This document shows, one piece after another, positions 37,773-46,470 of a stretch of 64,000 nt of DNA (within the stretch, counting starts at the first letter, position 1; every line of letters begins with the position of its first letter). The position numbers and the translations under genes were made by a program. The notes below the pieces were generated by a model. It did no database searches and had not been told where the DNA came from. It saw nothing but the letters and a program-made list of their open reading frames with translations. Source of the stretch: Cardiobacterium valvarum (lineage in GTDB: Bacteria > Pseudomonadota > Gammaproteobacteria > Cardiobacteriales > Cardiobacteriaceae); the NCBI RefSeq assembly GCF_900460955.1, contig NZ_UFUW01000001.1, positions 248,001-312,000 on the forward strand. The letters are read 5' to 3'.

Positions 37773-38111
37773 TCAGGCCTTTTTCACAAATTCGGATTTG
37801 AGCATCATGCCGCCGAAGCCGTCGATTTTGCAGTCAATGTTGTGGTCGGCGCCGGGGATGACACGGATGTTTTTTACTTTGGTGCCCTGCTTGATGCTCT
37901 GGCTGCTGCCTTTCGGTTTCAGCGCCTTGATGAGGACGACGGTGTCGCCGTCGGCAAGCGGTGTACCGTTGGCATCCAGCACTTGATCGTCGTCGTGGGT
38001 AGCGGCGGTCTCGCCGTCCTGCCATTCAAAGGCGCATTCGGGGCAGATGTTGCTGGTGCCGTCGTGGTAGGCATAGTCGCAGCCGCATTGCGGGCAGATG
38101 ATGTTGCTCAT
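37773..38111 (-). CDS. yjdM: Zinc-ribbon protein YjdM (PhnA family)
   Basis: 112-aa protein of the family once called alkylphosphonate utilisation PhnA; its physiological role is not well established. It has an N-terminal zinc ribbon with CPQC (residues 6 and 9) and CPEC (23 and 26), followed by the conserved [23 protein letters not shown] and [23 protein letters not shown] segments. The ATG at 38111 gives the family length; the frame extends upstream to 38189. It is the first gene of the run toward pdxK. Confidence 0.93.
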   Translation of the reverse strand: MSNIICPQCGCDYAYHDGTSNICPECAFEWQDGETAATHDDDQVLDANGTPLADGDTVVLIKALKPKGSSQSIKQGTKVKNIRVIPGADHNIDCKIDGFGGMMLKSEFVKKA

Positions 38112-38179
38112 GGTGGGTTCCCTTCTGTCTTTGTGGATGAAGCGGGCGATTTTAGCCGCTTTATCCACGTTACGCGGCA

Positions 38180-38208
38180 TTGGCGTCATAGCAAGGCAGC
38201 GTTATAAT
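38180..38208 (+). promoter_or_regulatory. Promoter of fbp
   Basis: TTGGCG, 17-base spacer, TATAAT, ending 39 bases before the fbp start codon. Supports the ATG at 38248 over the ATG at 38218, which would lie almost on the transcription start. Confidence 0.65.
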
Positions 38209-38247
38209 AGGCAACAGATGTTAACTTTTGTGGAAAAAAGAGGATTT

Positions 38248-39255
38248 ATGCAAAGTTTGGGTGAATTTATCGTAATGCGGCAGGCGGAATACCCGCAGGC
38301 CAGCGGCGAACTGAGCGGTATCTTGTCCGCCTTGCGTCTTGCCGCCAAGGTACTGCACCGCGATATCAACCGCGCCGGCCTCGTCAATGACATCCTCGGT
38401 GAAGCAGGCTCAGAAAACGTGCAGGGCGAGGCGCAGAAGAAACTCGATATTTTCGCCCACCAGAAAATCAAGGCTGCCTTCATGGCGCGCGACAATGTCG
38501 CCGGCTTCGCCTCGGAAGAAGAAGAAGACTTCGTCGCCTTCCTCAGCGAGAAAAACAAGAACGCCAAATACGTCGTCCTCACCGACCCGCTTGACGGCTC
38601 GTCCAATATTGACGTCAACGTCGCCGTCGGCACCATCTTTTCCATCTACCGCCGCGTGACACCCGTCGGCACGCCGGTCACGCTCGAAGACTTCCTGCAA
38701 CCGGGCAACAAACAGGTCGCCGCCGGTTACATCGTCTATGGCTCCTCGACCATGCTGGTGTACACCACCGGTAACGGCGTCAACGGCTTCACTTATGATC
38801 CCTCACTCGGCATCTTCTGCCTCTCGCACGAAAACATCCGCATCCCCGAAAATGGCAGCATGTATTCCATCAACGAAGGGCAGTACCTCAAATTCCCACT
38901 CGGCGTGAAAAAATACATCAAATACTGCCAGGAACTCGACAGCGCTACCAAGCGCCCCTACACCTCGCGCTACATCGGCTCGCTCGTCGCCGATTTCCAC
39001 CGCAACATGCTCAAAGGCGGCATCTATATGTACCCATCCGGCAGCAGCTACCCCAACGGCAAGCTGCGCCTGAACTACGAAGCGAACCCGATAGCGTTCC
39101 TCGCCGAACAGGCGGGCGGCAGTGCCACCAACGGCTACCAGCGTATCCTCGATATTCAGCCGACCACCCTGCACCAGCGTGTGCCGCTCTACGTCGGCTC
39201 GAAAAACATGGTCGGCAAAGTCATGGAGATGATCCGCGATAACCCCGACCCATGA
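38248..39255 (+). CDS. fbp: Fructose-1,6-bisphosphatase, class 1
   Basis: Gluconeogenic enzyme that removes the 1-phosphate of fructose-1,6-bisphosphate. The 335-aa protein matches E. coli Fbp nearly end to end: MQSLGEFIV, the metal-site acidic cluster [57 protein letters not shown], and [33 protein letters not shown] ribosome-binding site precedes the ATG. Two earlier in-frame ATGs (38098, 38218) are excluded by the promoter position and by family length. Confidence 0.97.
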   Translation: MQSLGEFIVMRQAEYPQASGELSGILSALRLAAKVLHRDINRAGLVNDILGEAGSENVQGEAQKKLDIFAHQKIKAAFMARDNVAGFASEEEEDFVAFLSEKNKNAKYVVLTDPLDGSSNIDVNVAVGTIFSIYRRVTPVGTPVTLEDFLQPGNKQVAAGYIVYGSSTMLVYTTGNGVNGFTYDPSLGIFCLSHENIRIPENGSMYSINEGQYLKFPLGVKKYIKYCQELDSATKRPYTSRYIGSLVADFHRNMLKGGIYMYPSGSSYPNGKLRLNYEANPIAFLAEQAGGSATNGYQRILDIQPTTLHQRVPLYVGSKNMVGKVMEMIRDNPDP

Positions 39256-39392
39256 TGATGCCGGTCCGGCAATCCATCTGAGCGTATCTGCGCGTCTTGC
39301 TGTATCCACGGTACGGTCTGCGGCGCGCCGCCTTTTCAACTGAAATTTTGAGACCGGCATACCTACTGCCGCTTAGCGGCAAAGGAACAAAC

Positions 39393-40244
39393 ATGTACGA
39401 CATAGAAGTCGAAAGCGGAAACACGGCCCGCCTCTACCCGGTGGGAGAACCGCAAGGTTATGCGCGTATGCGCGTGCCAGAAACCTGGGTGTACACCGCG
39501 CCCGACGCTGCAAGCGCGCGCCTCAGCCAGTACACCTACGGCGAACCGCTGCGAATCTATGCGCAAGACGGCGACTACATCCAGGCCCAATCCCTGCGCG
39601 ACCATTACAGTGGCTGGGTGGCACTGGATGCTATCGAAACCGTCCCGGATGAACCCACCTACACCTACACCACTATTGCCATCACCCCCATTACCGCCGA
39701 ACCCGACCTGAAGAGCCCCTACCGTACTGCCCTGCCGCAAGACGCCTGCCTCACCATCATCAACAAGGCGGGCGACTACCTGCAACTCGCAGATGGTAGC
39801 TGGCTGCACCGCCGCCATGTCGCCGCTGCCGACAAAATTGCCGACCCCATCGCCGTCGCGCGCAGCCAGCTGGGACGCAGCTACGTGTGGGGCGGGCGCG
39901 GCGTTGCCGGGCTTGACTGCTCGGCACTGAGCCAGTGGGCCTATCGCCGCGCCGGACGCAACATCCCTCGCGATAGTGATCTGCAAGAAATGCTCCTTAA
40001 GAAACAGCACCAGCGCGTCGAATTGTGCGAACTGATGCGGGGCGACCTCATCTACCTGCCGGGTCACGTCATGCTGGCCAACGACGCCTACACCGTCATC
40101 CACGCCAGCGGCTATCACATGCAGGTCGTCGTCGAGAACCTGGCGGATGCCATCGCCCGCTACAAAAAACAGATGGGTGCCAAATACCGCCTGCGCGCCT
40201 ACCGCTGGGATGAAGAAGAGCCGTTTGAGCACGTTTTTGATTAA
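39393..40244 (+). CDS. SH3 plus NlpC/P60 peptidase, no signal peptide
   Basis: 283-aa putative cysteine peptidase of the YkfC-like layout: two bacterial SH3-type domains (about residues 25-85 and 92-145) followed by an NlpC/P60 domain (~150-283) with Cys176 in VAGLDCSALSQW, and His225 (LPGHVMLAN) and His237 (VIHASG) as likely partners. Such enzymes cleave gamma-D-Glu-diaminopimelate bonds in murein peptides. There is no signal peptide or membrane segment, which points to cytoplasmic muropeptide recycling; export by another route cannot be excluded. The ATG at 39393 follows an AAAGGAAC ribosome-binding site. No dipeptide epimerase gene is adjacent. Confidence 0.88.
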   Translation: MYDIEVESGNTARLYPVGEPQGYARMRVPETWVYTAPDAASARLSQYTYGEPLRIYAQDGDYIQAQSLRDHYSGWVALDAIETVPDEPTYTYTTIAITPITAEPDLKSPYRTALPQDACLTIINKAGDYLQLADGSWLHRRHVAAADKIADPIAVARSQLGRSYVWGGRGVAGLDCSALSQWAYRRAGRNIPRDSDLQEMLLKKQHQRVELCELMRGDLIYLPGHVMLANDAYTVIHASGYHMQVVVENLADAIARYKKQMGAKYRLRAYRWDEEEPFEHVFD

Positions 40245-40301
40245 GCCGGAGGCGCCACTAAGCGGAATAACACGCGGCTGGCAGTAAAAACATAAAAACT
40301 T

Positions 40302-40780
40302 GGCGTAATGGACAAATTTCATGCTTTTTATTTCATTTCTTGCTGAAATAACCTTTTATGAACCGTAACTTACCCTCCTCTTTCAAGCCCCGATGGCACT
40401 GCAAACACATGCTTCATGTCGCTGAATTTCCCTTCCAGCAGATTGGTCGTATTCGGCATGACGCCCCACTTGCGGTCGAAATAGGTGATTCCATGACGAG
40501 GTTAACAGGAGCCTGTGGCAGCACGCCTTGGGCTTGTGTGGCTGCTTTGGCGAGGTAACGACGGATGGTTTTGATGCTGCATCCGTACTGCCCGGCAAGC
40601 TGTGTGGCGGCTTGCTTGCCTTCGCTGTAGCGCTGCCAAAGAATGCGTTGGGGTTAAGGCGTCGGGCTCCTATGAATTGCCGCTTACAAGAGCCGCAGCG
40701 GTATTGCTGTTTACCGTTTGAAAAGCCTTGCAGGCGTAAGGGCTACAGCGATTTTTAGCATGAAATTTGTCCATTACACC
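40302..40780 (-). mobile_element. Internally deleted IS remnant, copy 2
   Basis: A 479-bp element with 23-bp inverted ends that differ at one base: GGCGTAATGGACAAATTTCA on the left and GGTGTAATGGACAAATTTCA on the right strand. On the minus strand it retains frame-broken parts of one transposase: an N-terminal zinc ribbon (FSNGKQQYRCGSCKRQFIG), a helix-turn-helix (WQRYSEGKQAATQLAGQYG and CSIKTIRRYLAKAATQAQ), then a jump to the C-terminal NTTNLLEGKFSDMKHVFAV. The catalytic middle is missing. The pattern suggests a MULE/IS256-like or IS1595-like family; I am not certain which. Confidence 0.8.
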
Positions 40781-40787
40781 CCCCTTT

Positions 40788-41612
40788 TTATAGTAAGGGC
40801 TGGCACTTGGGGCAATAGACACTACTACGCCCGCCGATGGTTGCGTGCGCGAGCGGTGTGCCGCAACGCGGGCAGGGTTCGCCGCTTTTGCCGTACACCG
40901 CGAGGTTGACGGCGAAGTAGCCGCTGGTGCCATCGGGCTGGCTGAAATCGCGCAGGGTGGTACCGCCTTGTGCGATGGCTTCTTGCAGGACGCGCTTGAT
41001 AGCCGCCGCCAGCGTGGCACATTCAGCTTCATCGAGACTGGTAGCGCGACGGGCGGGGTGAATGCCGCTCGCGTACAGCGCTTCGGTTGCGTAGATGTTG
41101 CCAACGCCGACGATGTGCCGCTGATCCATGATGTGCGTTTTGATCGCCGCCGTTTTGCCGCGCGTTTGTGCGTAGAGACGGGCAGCGTTGAAGGTGTCAT
41201 CCAGCGGTTCAACACCTAGTGCGGCAAGAGCAGGCGGCGGTTGCAGCGGATTGATGACGGCGACATGGCCGAAGCGGCGCGGGTCGTGCAGGCGCAGTTC
41301 CTGTCCGTTTTCTAACGTTATCGTGACATGGTCGTGCTTTTTGAGCGGGCTGTCCGCCGCGATGATACGCAAGGCGCCGCTCATGCCGAGGTGGATATGC
41401 AGGGCGCGGTGCGGGTCGTCGCTGTGCAAGATCAGGTGTTTGCCGCGTCGGGCGACGTGGTTGATGACACATCCGGCAAGGCGGTCAAGCGTGGCGCTAT
41501 CCAGTGTTTGCCGCAGTTTGGCGACGCGGGCGCGGATGACGTGGACACGTTGTCCTTCGATGTGCGGCGCGATGCCGCGTCGGGTGGTTTCGACTTCGGG
41601 TAATTCAGGCAT
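40788..41612 (-). CDS. mutM: Formamidopyrimidine-DNA glycosylase MutM
   Basis: Removes 8-oxoguanine and formamidopyrimidines from DNA and nicks the strand. The 274-aa protein begins MPELPEVETTRRGI, with catalytic Pro2 and Glu3, then GRRGKHLILHSDD-like Lys loop, HLGMSGALRI, the helix-two-turn-helix (HIVGVGNIYATEALYASGIHP) and a C-terminal zinc finger (CPRCGTPLAHATIGGRSS...CPKC). The first eight bases overlap the end of the upstream DUF4340-like gene, so the three minus-strand genes 43385-40788 look co-transcribed. Confidence 0.96.
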   Translation of the reverse strand: MPELPEVETTRRGIAPHIEGQRVHVIRARVAKLRQTLDSATLDRLAGCVINHVARRGKHLILHSDDPHRALHIHLGMSGALRIIAADSPLKKHDHVTITLENGQELRLHDPRRFGHVAVINPLQPPPALAALGVEPLDDTFNAARLYAQTRGKTAAIKTHIMDQRHIVGVGNIYATEALYASGIHPARRATSLDEAECATLAAAIKRVLQEAIAQGGTTLRDFSQPDGTSGYFAVNLAVYGKSGEPCPRCGTPLAHATIGGRSSVYCPKCQPLL

Positions 41613-42078
41613 GATCAGGCGTTGGCTTGGGAAACCAGCTTGCCGGCGGCTGGGCGAGCATGGCTTTGAGGTTTTCGTTGCACAGCCACGCGGTCGTGCC
41701 GTCATCGAGATAGTGCGCGTGGTGGAAGCTGTTGTAGGCGCCGAGGGTGTAGGTTTTGCCGTTGATGCCGAGGGTGACGGGACGCGAGGGCGCAGCCTGG
41801 ATAGCGGCAAGCGGCTGCGGATTGTGGCAAGAGGCGAGGATGTCGAGCATCTGTTCCGTGCGCCCGTCACGTACGCGTTTGCCGTCGCCGACCCAACCCG
41901 CACCGTCGCGGTTGAGGTCAATCCGGCTGTCGCTGTAATCGATACGGATATGCTGCACCTGCGCCGGGTCAAGGAAGTGTTCAACCCTGCCCAGACGCGC
42001 GTTCAGCGCGAGAAATAGTGCGAGCAGCGCGCCCCACAGCGCCAGCGCGCTTAACCGTAACGTCGTTTGCGTTGCCAT
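41605..42078 (-). CDS. DUF4340-like membrane-anchored protein
   Basis: 157-aa protein with one N-terminal membrane helix (residues ~8-24, LSALALWGALLALFLAL) and a periplasmic part that opens HFLDPAQVQHIRIDYSDSRIDLNRDGAGW, the usual layout of short DUF4340-type partners of GldG-like proteins. The later VTLGINGKTYTLGAYNSFHHAHYLDDG stretch is beta-rich. The ATG at 42078 overlaps the end of the upstream GldG-like gene. Function unknown; family call rests on pattern and neighbour. Confidence 0.65.
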   Translation of the reverse strand: MATQTTLRLSALALWGALLALFLALNARLGRVEHFLDPAQVQHIRIDYSDSRIDLNRDGAGWVGDGKRVRDGRTEQMLDILASCHNPQPLAAIQAAPSRPVTLGINGKTYTLGAYNSFHHAHYLDDGTTAWLCNENLKAMLAQPPASWFPKPTPDHA

Positions 42079-43385
42079 GCGAGATACGGCCCGATAATCA
42101 GCGGTAACAGCGGCAGGATGACAATCAGCACGATGGCCAGCCACAGCATTTCCCCTTCCGTGAGCGTAAGGTACTGGTCTTTCAGTTCCGGCGGGGCGAT
42201 GTTGGCGTGGGCGCGAGCGGGCATCAGGCTGGCAAAAAGATTTTGCACCAGGGTGCTGTTGCCGCCGACGTTCAAATAATTATCCTGAAACAAATCACTG
42301 TCGCCGAGAATGATGATGCGCTGCTTCCTGCCCTGAAAATCACGTTCCAGCGCCCAGCCGAGCGGCAACGGTCCTTTCGCCTCGCCCTCGTCCGGCATGA
42401 TGACGCCCGCATCGGCATTTTTCTCCGCCCAGCTCTGCTTGCCCGACCACAGCAGCACATGGCGCGTCCAGTCGCTGGTCGGCGGACTGTCCGGATTATC
42501 GGCGAGCGCGACCGCCGTCGGCAGCAGCGGCGCCTGCTTGATGCCGTCGCTGACCACATCCTCGCCCAACTCCTCCACCAGCAACAACTGCGGATCATCC
42601 AGTCCGTAGCCCTTCGCACCGGCATCAACCACATTGCCCTCAACCAGGCGCAACCCGCTCAACGTCGCCAGCCACGGCGGCAAATACGGGTGCCGCGTAT
42701 CCGTCGTAAAAAGCAGGCTGCCGCCGCGCGCGAGATACGTCTGCAACGCGCTGCCATGCGCCTGCGGAATCTCTTCCGGATCGGCGATGACCAGCACATT
42801 GACACTGCGCGGAATCTCCACCGTGCGTACCTGATCCTGATCCGTGACCGTCGTCTTCGCATTGCGCACCCGCTCATACGCCGCGCGCCAGTTGCCGCTG
42901 CTGTCCTGCCGGTAGGCGCGTTCGCCGTGCCCCTGCAAATGCAGCACCTGCACATCGCTTGTCTCGCCGAGATTCAGCAGCGCCCGGGCGATCCCCTGCG
43001 GACTGGCGACATCAATCCGCTCACCGTGGATTCCATCGGACAAAAACAACTGCCCCTCACGCGTGACCTCGCGTGCCTGCACCCGCAGCGGGTCAGTGTC
43101 GGGGTTGACAAATTCCAGACGCAAATCCGGCTGCAACACCCGAAACGGCGCGACCAAATCACTGAACCCGCGCCGCATCTGCGGATTATTGCGCACGAAC
43201 GCTTCCAGCACGATCTCGCCCTCAAGCGCGCGAATCGCCGCTTCCTGTTGCGCCGTAAGCTGCAACAGCGGCTGATCGCGCAGCAGCAGCGCACGAGAAT
43301 CATGCAGCGACCACCAAGCACAAGCGACAACAGCGGCCGCCATCAGTGCCGCCAGCAACCATCCATAAAAAAACCGGAAACGCAT
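42051..43385 (-). CDS. GldG-like ABC-type auxiliary membrane protein
   Basis: 444-aa protein of the GldG family: N-terminal membrane helix (residues ~7-27), a large periplasmic region with EAFVRNNPQMRRGFSDLVAPF, LRLEFVNPDTDP, VQVLHLQGHGER, VNVLVIADPEEIPQ and ARGGSLLFTTD (a ThuA-like fold), and a C-terminal helix (MLWLAIVLIVILPLLPLIIGPYLAW) followed by QRKRRYG. In other bacteria it accompanies an ABC-2 ATPase and permease. Those are not adjacent here: the upstream neighbour, xerD, is divergent. The ATG at 43385 is chosen; the frame continues far upstream only as a shadow of xerD and dsbC. Confidence 0.82.
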   Translation of the reverse strand: MRFRFFYGWLLAALMAAAVVACAWWSLHDSRALLLRDQPLLQLTAQQEAAIRALEGEIVLEAFVRNNPQMRRGFSDLVAPFRVLQPDLRLEFVNPDTDPLRVQAREVTREGQLFLSDGIHGERIDVASPQGIARALLNLGETSDVQVLHLQGHGERAYRQDSSGNWRAAYERVRNAKTTVTDQDQVRTVEIPRSVNVLVIADPEEIPQAHGSALQTYLARGGSLLFTTDTRHPYLPPWLATLSGLRLVEGNVVDAGAKGYGLDDPQLLLVEELGEDVVSDGIKQAPLLPTAVALADNPDSPPTSDWTRHVLLWSGKQSWAEKNADAGVIMPDEGEAKGPLPLGWALERDFQGRKQRIIILGDSDLFQDNYLNVGGNSTLVQNLFASLMPARAHANIAPPELKDQYLTLTEGEMLWLAIVLIVILPLLPLIIGPYLAWQRKRRYG

Positions 43386-43484
43386 CAACAAACCTATAAT
43401 CCCAAAACCAAAACACGCGCCAGGCGAGACAACCATGCAGCTCACGGCGCATCCAAAAAACCATTGTAACGGACGGGACAAGCC

Positions 43485-44351
43485 ATGATAGAAACCTTTT
43501 GCGACGCCCTGCTCTTCGAAGAAGGCCTGGCCGCCGCCAGCGTCGCCAGCTACCGCAACGACCTGCACCTCGCCACGCGCCTGCTCGACAAACCCGTGCG
43601 CAGCTTCGACGCGGACGACGTGCAAAACGTCCTGGCGCGGATGATGGACCTGCAACGCAAACCCGCCTCGCTCGCCCGCATGCGCTCCAGCCTGCGCCGC
43701 TACTTCGCCTGGCTGGCCGAAAACGGCTACCGCCACGACGACCCGACCGCCCGTCTTGAACCCGCGCGCCTGCGCAAACCCCTGCCGCGCAGCATCGGCG
43801 AAACGGATGTCGAAAAACTGCTGGCTGCGCCTGACCCCGCCACGCCAACCGGCAGCCGCGGCGCCGCCATGCTCGAACTGCTCTACGCCTGCGGCCTGCG
43901 CGTCAGCGAACTCGTCGGCCTGCGCCTCGGTAACCTCAACCTGCAAGACGGCATCCTGCGCGTACGCGGCAAAGGGCAAAAAGAACGCATCGTCCCCATC
44001 GGCGAAGACGCCGTGGCCGCCGTTGAACGCTACATCCATAGCGCCCGCCCGCAACTGCTCAAAAACCCGCTGGACGACACCCTCTTCCTCAACGAACGCG
44101 GCAAAGCCATAACCCGTCAGGCCTTCTGGAAACTTATCCGCGACTACGCCATCGCCTGCGGCATTACTGCGCGCGTCTCGCCGCACACCCTGCGCCATGC
44201 GTTCGCCACCCACCTCGTCAACCACGGCGCCGACCTGCGCGTCGTGCAAATGCTGCTCGGCCACAGCAGCCTCAGCACCACGCAAATCTACACCCACATC
44301 GCCGAAGCACGCCTTGCCGGCATCTTCGCCGCGCACCACCCGCGTGCATAA
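43485..44351 (+). CDS. xerD: Tyrosine recombinase XerD
   Basis: Resolves chromosome dimers at dif together with XerC and FtsK. The 288-aa protein has the N-terminal SAM-like core-binding domain (residues 1-85) and the catalytic domain with Arg in GLRVSELVGL, Lys in RGKGQKERIVPI, HTLRHAFATHLVNHG (HxxR), LGHSSLSTTQIYTH (His and nucleophilic Tyr). I prefer XerD over XerC because dsbC follows, as in the xerD-dsbC order of enterobacteria. Confidence 0.9.
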   Translation: MIETFCDALLFEEGLAAASVASYRNDLHLATRLLDKPVRSFDADDVQNVLARMMDLQRKPASLARMRSSLRRYFAWLAENGYRHDDPTARLEPARLRKPLPRSIGETDVEKLLAAPDPATPTGSRGAAMLELLYACGLRVSELVGLRLGNLNLQDGILRVRGKGQKERIVPIGEDAVAAVERYIHSARPQLLKNPLDDTLFLNERGKAITRQAFWKLIRDYAIACGITARVSPHTLRHAFATHLVNHGADLRVVQMLLGHSSLSTTQIYTHIAEARLAGIFAAHHPRA

Positions 44352-44714
44352 CTGGCGAGCTCCGTGCCAGCCCGCCTGCCCGGATTCATATATATATAAA
44401 GACCCGTCAAGCGGCGTAAACACCGGGCCCGCGTAGGGTGGGCCTCGGCCCACCGCACAGGCACAGCCTGCTTTTTGCGTTCTTGATAGCGGCACGGAAG
44501 AAATATCACCAAGCGGCGCCAATACTGAATCCACCAGACACCGTGCAAAAAAAACAACAAACACCCCCCCGCAAAACAAGCAGGCAATATATGCCGCATC
44601 ACTTGGCACCGTGGCCACGTCATAACAAGACCGTAATCTAAAAATAACCTCATGACAGAAATCATTTGTTGTCGGTAAGATACACGGCAAGAACAGCTTG
44701 GAAATCCTCACACA
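44352..44714. repeat. Dispersed repeat module between xerD and dsbC
   Basis: Bases 44404-44424 hold GTCAAGCGGCGTAAACACCG; 44432-44458 the palindrome CGTAGGGTGGGCCTCGGCCCACCG; 44464-44486 CACAGCCTGCTTTTTGCGTT; and 44512-44532 a second core, CCAAGCGGCGCCAATACTG. The module is thus bounded by two copies of the core. A TATATATATA run lies at 44386-44397. The last 150 bases before dsbC are more AT-rich and hold no gene I can support. Confidence 0.65.
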
Positions 44715-45518
44715 ATGCGCACCCTCCTCAGCCTGCTGGCCGCCGTATGGACAACGGTGGTACATGCCGCCTCGCCCAACATGGAACTGGCCAAATCTGT
44801 CTTCGACCCCCGCATCATGAGCAACGCCGTCGAATCCCCCATCCCCGGCCTCTACCAATTCGCCCAAGGCAGCGAAGTCTTCTACATCAGCGCCGATGGC
44901 CGCTACGTCATGCAGGGCGAAATGATCGACCTGCAAACCCAGATCAACGTTACCGAAAGTTTCCGCGCCAGCGAACGGGTCAAAACCCTTGCCGCCCTCG
45001 AACCGAAAACCATGATCAGCGTCCTGCCGAACGCGCCGGCACACCACATCACCGTCTTCACCGACGTAGATTGCCCCTACTGTCGCCTGATGCAGCAAAA
45101 CATCCTCGAATACACCCAGCGCGGCATCGCCATCCACTACCTCGCCTATCCGCGCAGTGGCCCGAATAGCAGCGCCGCCCTCCGCATGGCACAAGTATGG
45201 TGCACCCCAGACCGTCTGAGCGCCCTGCTCCTTGCGCAGACCGACCAACCCCTGCCCAACTCGCGCGGTGATTGCAGCAAAATCATCCGTGAACAATACG
45301 CCATCGCCCAAAAACTCGGCATCAGCAGTACACCTTCCATCATTCTTGAAGACGGCACCCTTATCCCTGGCTTCGTCGCCCCGGCCAATCTCGAAACCAT
45401 CCTGAACAAACACCCCGAGCAAATCGAGATCGAAAAAAGTGACAGCGAAGAAACCACGCTCCCGGAACCACCACCGCATCCGTTGAGCCCGCCACCACCT
45501 CCACCCGCCGTACAATAA
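44715..45518 (+). CDS. dsbC: DsbC-type disulfide isomerase
   Basis: Periplasmic thiol isomerase that rearranges wrong disulfides. The 267-aa precursor has a signal peptide (MRTLLSLLAAVWTTVVHA), an N-terminal dimerisation domain (SPIPGLYQFAQGSEVFYISADGRYVMQGEMIDL), and a thioredoxin domain with CPYC at Cys120/Cys123, a structural cysteine pair (VWCTPD and GDCSK) and the cis-Pro loop GISSTPSII. The active site is CPYC rather than the CGYC of E. coli DsbC. After the domain there is an unusual acidic then proline-rich tail of about 40 residues (PEPPPHPLSPPPPPPAVQ). Confidence 0.93.
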   Translation: MRTLLSLLAAVWTTVVHAASPNMELAKSVFDPRIMSNAVESPIPGLYQFAQGSEVFYISADGRYVMQGEMIDLQTQINVTESFRASERVKTLAALEPKTMISVLPNAPAHHITVFTDVDCPYCRLMQQNILEYTQRGIAIHYLAYPRSGPNSSAALRMAQVWCTPDRLSALLLAQTDQPLPNSRGDCSKIIREQYAIAQKLGISSTPSIILEDGTLIPGFVAPANLETILNKHPEQIEIEKSDSEETTLPEPPPHPLSPPPPPPAVQ

Positions 45519-45528
45519 GCGCCCGTCA

Positions 45529-45555
45529 AGCCGACGCCTGCGTCGGCTTTTTCAC
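45529..45555 (+). terminator. Terminator after dsbC
   Basis: GCCGACG-CCTG-CGTCGGC followed by TTTTT. Confidence 0.8.
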
Positions 45556-45633
45556 CACCGCTTTGGGTCATATAGCATTCTCCCTGCTCCCGCTATACAC
45601 TGCGCGCACAACAAATCACAGGAAGTCACAGAC

Positions 45634-46470
45634 ATGAACATCCACCTCTATGTCCTTATCCCGCGTCGCCTGATGAGCGCCCTCATGCATCGTCTCGCGC
45701 GCATCGAAAAACCGCGCTGGTTAAAAAACCGCATCATCGCCGCCTATAGCCGCATCACCGGCGCGAACACCGACTTCGCCGCTGAAAAGAATCCCTACGC
45801 CTACCGCAGTCTGAACGACTACTTCACCCGCGCCCTTGCCGACGGTGCCCGCCCCATTGCTCCGGAAAACAGCGCCATCACCAGCCCGGTGGACGGACGC
45901 TGTGCCACTTATGGCACGGTGGACACCGGTACCATCCTGCAAGCGAAAGGCCTGCCATACAGTGTCGCCGCCCTGCTCGGAAGCGCAGAATGGGCGGAAT
46001 ACTTCGCCGGTGGCAGTAGCGCCACCCTCTACCTCGCCCCGGACGACTACCACCGCATCCACATGCCCTGTGACGGTCAACTGCTCGCCATGCGCTTCTG
46101 CCCCGGCGATAAACACAGCGTCGCCCTGCCGCTGCTCGATAAAATTCCGGGCATTTTTGCGGGGAACGAACGCGTCGTCTGCCTCTTTGAAACCCCCTTC
46201 GGCAAGATGGCACTCGTCATGGTTGGCGCACTGAACGTCAGCAGCATCGAAACCGTGTGGCACGGCGTCGTCCTTGATCGCGACAACTACAACGACTACG
46301 ACTACCGCGCCGATAACCTGCACTATCCGAAAGGCGCAGAAATCGGCCGCTTCAACCTTGGTTCGACCGTCATCCTCTTCTTCGAAAACAGCGTCATCGG
46401 CTGGGAACGCGCAGCGCTAAACGACGGGCGGAAAATCCATATGGGCGAGATCATCGCCGAAACGCTCTGA
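45634..46470 (+). CDS. psd: Phosphatidylserine decarboxylase proenzyme
   Basis: Makes phosphatidylethanolamine from phosphatidylserine at the inner membrane. The 278-aa proenzyme self-cleaves at the LGST motif (FNLGSTVILFF); Ser244 would become the pyruvoyl group, giving an alpha chain of about 35 residues. Other family marks: SLNDYFTRALADGARPI, SPVDGRCATYG, YLAPDDYHRIHMPCDGQ with the catalytic-triad histidine, and NERVVCLFETPFGKMALVMVGALNV. It follows dsbC on the same strand after a terminator. Confidence 0.95.
   Translation: MNIHLYVLIPRRLMSALMHRLARIEKPRWLKNRIIAAYSRITGANTDFAAEKNPYAYRSLNDYFTRALADGARPIAPENSAITSPVDGRCATYGTVDTGTILQAKGLPYSVAALLGSAEWAEYFAGGSSATLYLAPDDYHRIHMPCDGQLLAMRFCPGDKHSVALPLLDKIPGIFAGNERVVCLFETPFGKMALVMVGALNVSSIETVWHGVVLDRDNYNDYDYRADNLHYPKGAEIGRFNLGSTVILFFENSVIGWERAALNDGRKIHMGEIIAETL

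Noticed and set aside
38098..38247. A longer N-terminus for fbp
   Set aside because: The extension crosses the promoter and lacks similarity to the family; the ATG at 38248 gives the standard start.
42051..45515. A 1154-codon minus-strand open frame
   Set aside because: Only the last 444 codons read as a protein (GldG-like). The rest is antisense to xerD and dsbC, with low-complexity composition typical of shadow frames in GC-rich DNA.
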